Shown piece by piece: positions 6,189 through 6,682 of a stretch of DNA of 6,682 bases. Source of the DNA: Kangiella sp. (GTDB lineage Bacteria; Pseudomonadota; Gammaproteobacteria; Enterobacterales; Kangiellaceae). The stretch spans positions 1 through 6,682 of the forward strand of contig JAPHRL010000134.1 in assembly GCA_026195755.1 (NCBI GenBank), written 5' to 3'. The first letter of the stretch is position 1, and each line of letters begins with the position of its first letter. A model generated the notes under the pieces. That model was not told where the DNA came from and ran no database searches. It was given only the letters and a program-made list of their open reading frames with translations. The position numbers and the translations under genes were made by a program.

Positions 6189-6236
6189 AACCAACTTTCC
6201 AAACCCTCTCACGTTTTTGCTCAGTAAGTGCGAGGC

Positions 6237-6299
6237 AAAACTTTTTTGCGAGGGCCGGAGCCTACTTTTAGTAGGTGACTGCTCCGCTTAAAAAGTTTT
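6237..6299. repeat. Nested palindromic element downstream of prfB
   Basis: Three arms nest inside one another. AAAACTTTTT (6237-6246) pairs with AAAAAGTTTT (6290-6299), CGGAG (6256-6260) pairs with CTCCG (6282-6286), and CCTACT (6261-6266) pairs with AGTAGG (6270-6275) around TTT. The six bases TGACTG (6276-6281) form an internal bulge. It begins about 35 nt after the prfB stop. It is unlike the GTAGGG-type palindrome and may be a second repeat family or a structured RNA end. A TGCGAGG direct repeat (6229-6235 and 6247-6253) overlaps its left side. Confidence 0.65.
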
Positions 6300-6334
6300 A
6301 ACAAAGCAATTACAACGCACAAAGCACAAGCGGT

Positions 6335-6682
6335 CTAAACGCCGGCTTTTAGCGAAGCCTCTATAAAACTATCCAAATCCCCATCCAGCACAGACTGCGT
6401 ACTGCTCGACTCATGCCCCGTGCGCAAATCTTTAATTCGTGACTGATCCAATACATAAGAGCGGATCTGACTGCCCCAGCCAATATCTGACTTGGTATCT
6501 TCCAACGCTTGCTGCTCTTCACGTTGCTTCTGCATTTCTAGCTCGTACAGCTTAGCTTTCATCATGCTCATCGCCTGCGCACGATTTTTGTGCTGCGAAC
6601 GATCATTTTGACATTGCACCACTATCCCTGTCGGAATATGCGTTAAACGAATAGCAGAGTCGGTTTTGTTGACGTGCTGACC
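6335..6682 (-). CDS. prfB: Peptide chain release factor 2, C-terminal third (5' end cut by window edge)
   Basis: RF2 recognises UAA and UGA stop codons and triggers release of the finished protein on the ribosome. The visible 115 residues start at the second glycine of the catalytic GGQ loop (GQHVNKTDSAIRLTHIPTG) exactly at the window edge. They continue with CQNDRSQHKNRAQAM, MMKAKLYELEMQKQREEQQ, SDIGWGSQIRSYVLD and RIKDLRTG, ending SFIEASLKAGV. The distance from GGQ to the C-terminus equals that in E. coli RF2. GIVVQCQNDRSQ and the IGWGSQIRSYVLD stretch separate it from RF1. The usual +1 autoregulatory frameshift near codon 25 would be outside the window and cannot be judged. Upstream of lysS on the same strand, it keeps the classic prfB-lysS order. 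Confidence 0.96.
   Translation of the reverse strand, partial: GQHVNKTDSAIRLTHIPTGIVVQCQNDRSQHKNRAQAMSMMKAKLYELEMQKQREEQQALEDTKSDIGWGSQIRSYVLDQSRIKDLRTGHESSSTQSVLDGDLDSFIEASLKAGV

Larger units (their letters stand above)
5938..6334. other. Repeat-rich intergenic region between prfB and lysS
   Basis: This 397-bp stretch has no supportable gene; the short open frames in it lack ribosome sites and recognisable protein sequence. The half next to lysS (5938 to about 6060) is very AT-rich and holds the lysS promoter and leader. The half next to prfB (about 6081 to 6299) holds four separate inverted repeats, listed individually. No U-rich intrinsic terminator for prfB was found, so read-through from prfB into lysS remains possible. 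Confidence 0.8.

Noticed and set aside
6081..6190. CRISPR-like array
   Set aside because: The units are palindromes of different sequence and length without regular spacers or identical direct repeats.
5930..6291. Two overlapping plus-strand open frames (5930-6151 and 6094-6291) in the prfB-lysS gap
   Set aside because: They have no ribosome sites, run through the palindromes and the lysS promoter, and encode low-complexity sequence. They are explained by the repeats and AT-rich DNA.
6237..6299. Intrinsic terminator of prfB
   Set aside because: On the minus strand the GC-rich stem is followed by GGCCCTCGCAAAAAAG rather than a U run, so it does not meet the usual requirement.

Overview
The window reads as chromosomal DNA of a moderately AT-rich marine-type gammaproteobacterium. 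The evidence is the divergent sdhE / ygfZ pair, the prfB-lysS neighbourhood and the close resemblance of the RF2 and LysRS proteins to gammaproteobacterial forms. A Kangiella-like member of the Oceanospirillales would fit the protein wording, but this is an impression and cannot be proved without a search. I see no phage, plasmid, transposase, tRNA, rRNA or CRISPR array.

Layout from left to right. Bases 1-219 (minus) hold sdhE, cut by the left edge, with a perfect TATAAT box in the short divergent gap. Bases 303-1241 (plus) hold ygfZ. It converges on a signal-peptide-bearing peroxiredoxin-like gene (1313-1945, minus), and a bidirectional hairpin lies between them. Next is a large exported DUF885 metallopeptidase-like protein (2081-3928, minus) with its own promoter and a UUCG-loop terminator. 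A small conserved-looking protein of unknown function, probably DUF3081 (4049-4324, minus), follows. Then come lysS (4438-5937, minus) with a clear sigma-70 promoter and terminator, a 397-bp gap full of palindromes (5938-6334), and the C-terminal third of prfB (6335-6682, minus), cut by the right edge just inside its GGQ motif.

Functionally this is mostly housekeeping. SdhE (flavinylation of succinate dehydrogenase) and YgfZ (folate-dependent Fe-S protein maintenance) both support respiratory and Fe-S enzymes. PrfB and LysS are translation genes usually co-transcribed in this class. Here they are separated by a cluster of repeats, and lysS has its own promoter. The peroxiredoxin-like protein and the DUF885 protein are both predicted to be exported, but a terminator separates them and nothing shows that they act together.

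I do not see a previously undescribed multi-gene system. The most interesting non-genic signal is a dispersed palindromic repeat (core GGG..AACTCAT.AG...CCCTACAAC). One copy sits in the prfB-lysS gap, and a diverged copy, with one arm end replaced by an A/T run, forms the lysS transcription terminator.
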